13,082 bases of DNA from DASVDK01 sp036381125 [NCBI: Thermodesulfobacteriota bacterium] (GTDB taxonomy: Bacteria > DASVDK01), in contig DASVDK010000333.1 of the NCBI GenBank assembly GCA_036381125.1, positions 1 to 13,082 of the forward strand, written 5' to 3'. Of the stretch, positions 11,927 through 13,082 are shown in pieces (positions within the stretch are counted from its first letter, which is position 1; each line of letters begins with the position of its first letter). The notes beneath the pieces were generated by a model. That model did no database searches and was not told where the DNA came from. It saw only the letters and a program-made list of their open reading frames with translations. The position numbers and the translations under genes are program-made.

Positions 11927-12961
11927 CTAACCGAAGAACACCTCGGCGATCCGGAAGGTCTCCGGGTCGACGAGCTTGAGCTCGGCGGTCGCCTCGGAGA
12001 GCGGGACCGACACGATCCGGTTGCCGCGGAGGGCGGCCATCATGCCCCACTCGCCGCGCTGCACCATCTCGACCGCGTGGACCCCGTACCGGGTGGCGAG
12101 GATGCGGTCGTACGCGGTGGGGGTCCCTCCGCGCTGCACGTGGCCGAGGATGGTCACGCGCGTCTCGTAGCCGGTCCGCTTCTCGATCTCCTCGCCGACG
12201 TAGTTGCCGACCCCGCCGAGCCGTACGTGGCCGAAGGCGTCGGTCTCCTTCGAGGCGGTCGTCGCCTGCCCGGGCGCCTCCTTCGGCGTCGCCCCTTCGG
12301 CCACCACGACGATGGAGAAGTTCTTGCCTCGCGCGTGGCGCCGCGTGATCAGGGCGCAGACCTCGTCGAGGTCGAACGGCCGCTCGGGGATCAGGATGAC
12401 GTCGGCGCCGCCGGCGATGCCCGAGTACGTCGCGATCCAGCCGGCGTGCCGCCCCATGACCTCGACGACCATGACCCGGTTGTGCGCCTCGGCCGTCGTG
12501 TGGAGGCGATCGATCGCCTCGGTGACGATCGCAACCGCGGTGTCGAAGCCGAAGGTCACGTCGGTCCCGCCGAGGTCGTTGTCGATCGTCTTGGGCACGC
12601 CGACCACCCGGTAGCCCTTCTCGTGAAGCCTGCGCGCCACCCCGAGCGTGTCCTCGCCGCCGATGGCGACGAGCGCGTCGAGCGAGAGCTCCTTCCAGTT
12701 CCGGTAGAGGGCCTCCTCGTGCTCCGGCCGCTTGAAGGGGTTCGTCCGCGAGGTCCCCAGGATCGTGCCGCCCCGGGGGAGGATGCCGCTCACCGCATCG
12801 AGGGTGAGCTTCTCGTGCTTCCGGTCGATCAGCCCCCGCCAGCCGCCCTTGAGGCCCATGACGTCGTAGCCGAGCTGCTCGGCGCGGCGCACGACGGCCC
12901 GGATGACCGCGTTCAACCCCGGGCAGTCCCCGCCACCCGTCAAGACCCCGATCTTCGTCAT
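11927..12961 (-). CDS. pfp: 6-phosphofructokinase, probably pyrophosphate-dependent
   Basis: It phosphorylates fructose 6-phosphate to fructose 1,6-bisphosphate in glycolysis. The 344-residue PfkA-superfamily protein has MTKIGVLTGGGDCPGLNAVIRAVV, GILPRGGTILGTSRTNPF, IGGEDTLGVA, PKTIDNDLGGTD (catalytic D127), VVEVMGRHAGWIATYSG and ILGHVQRGGTP. With E. coli-like numbering, residue 104 is Asp and residue 124 is Lys. ATP-dependent enzymes have Gly at both; Asp104/Lys124 is the known hallmark of PPi-dependent enzymes such as that of Amycolatopsis methanolica. The reaction would then be reversible and serve gluconeogenesis too. ATG 12961 is preferred over ATG 13015: the conserved strand begins there, GGAG lies 11 bases ahead, and the upstream ATG lies ahead of the predicted transcription start. 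The gene stands alone on the minus strand. Confidence 0.95.
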   Translation of the reverse strand: MTKIGVLTGGGDCPGLNAVIRAVVRRAEQLGYDVMGLKGGWRGLIDRKHEKLTLDAVSGILPRGGTILGTSRTNPFKRPEHEEALYRNWKELSLDALVAIGGEDTLGVARRLHEKGYRVVGVPKTIDNDLGGTDVTFGFDTAVAIVTEAIDRLHTTAEAHNRVMVVEVMGRHAGWIATYSGIAGGADVILIPERPFDLDEVCALITRRHARGKNFSIVVVAEGATPKEAPGQATTASKETDAFGHVRLGGVGNYVGEEIEKRTGYETRVTILGHVQRGGTPTAYDRILATRYGVHAVEMVQRGEWGMMAALRGNRIVSVPLSEATAELKLVDPETFRIAEVFFG

Positions 12962-12999
12962 GCGTCTGCTCGCTCCGTGTGCAGGATTGCCCAACGGGC

Positions 13000-13029
13000 A
13001 GGCTAGCAACGGCATTCCGGGGGTGTCAA
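13000..13029 (-). promoter_or_regulatory. Promoter of the phosphofructokinase gene
   Basis: On the minus strand a perfect TTGACA (13029-13024), an 18-base spacer and TAGCCT (13005-13000) lead to a start near 12993 and a leader of about 30 bases to ATG 12961. This rules in favour of the shorter protein start. Confidence 0.55.
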
Positions 13030-13039
13030 TCGGGAGCGC

Positions 13040-13069
13040 TTTACATCGGGTCGCTCGGCGTGTTATAAA
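13040..13069 (+). promoter_or_regulatory. Outward-facing promoter at the right edge
   Basis: TTTACA (13040-13045) and TATAAA (13064-13069) are 18 bases apart on the plus strand, in an AT-rich patch at the very end of the window. It points to an unseen gene to the right and stands back to back with the phosphofructokinase promoter. Confidence 0.6.
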
Positions 13070-13082
13070 CTATCGAAATTCA

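Noticed and set aside
11858-13006. A 382-residue plus-strand open frame over the phosphofructokinase gene
   Set aside because: Shadow of a gene with every catalytic motif of the family; the forward translation has no recognisable domain.
12962-13015. An 18-residue N-terminal extension of the phosphofructokinase
   Set aside because: The first beta strand begins at Met 12961; the longer start lies ahead of the predicted transcription start and has no family support.

Overview
This 13 kb window is very GC-rich. Its genes end almost every codon in G or C and use GTG and TTG starts freely. It carries core housekeeping genes of a Gram-negative-type bacterium: a lipoprotein RlpA implies an outer membrane and a peptidoglycan sacculus. 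The layout fits a soil or subsurface deltaproteobacterial-grade or Methylomirabilota/Rokubacteria-like genome. That placement is a guess from gene content and base composition, with no phylogeny behind it. No tRNA, rRNA, CRISPR array, transposase or phage gene was seen.

Left part (1-2266). On the minus strand is the 5' part of holB (DNA polymerase III delta'), cut by the window edge. On the plus strand are a 50-residue membrane protein with a good ribosome-binding site, then the RlpA lipoprotein domain in the -1 frame relative to it, then a REC-HD-GYP response regulator. The switch from the small gene into the RlpA frame lies at a slippery-type heptamer with no ordinary start codon nearby. 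It is either a real recoding or coupling site or a one-base error.

Central part (2267-9601). A strong sigma-70-type promoter (TTGACA-18-TAAGAT) precedes a same-strand run of translation and RNA genes: ffh, rpsP, rimM, trmD, rplS, a membrane-anchored SMC/YhaN-like ATPase, rnhB, yraN and a nine-cysteine small protein. The 16S/tRNA/50S maturation order (rpsP-rimM-trmD-rplS) is classical, but no KH-domain gene lies between rpsP and rimM. The gaps before ffh, trmD and rnhB carry GC-rich hairpins that share the core GGCCGGGTTC.

Right part (9591-11874). This looks like an accessory cassette. A CGNR/ABATE-type zinc-finger regulator (minus) diverges from a VOC metalloenzyme and a two-domain flavin-fold (PPOX, COG3576-like) protein (plus). 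The divergent gap holds a 9-bp inverted repeat with 21 bp between arm centres, overlapping a TTGACA -35 element. It reads as a self-contained regulator-operator-effector unit.

Right edge (11927-13082). A phosphofructokinase lies on the minus strand. Asp104 and Lys124 mark it as probably pyrophosphate-dependent. It has its own promoter, back to back with a good plus-strand promoter for a gene beyond the window.
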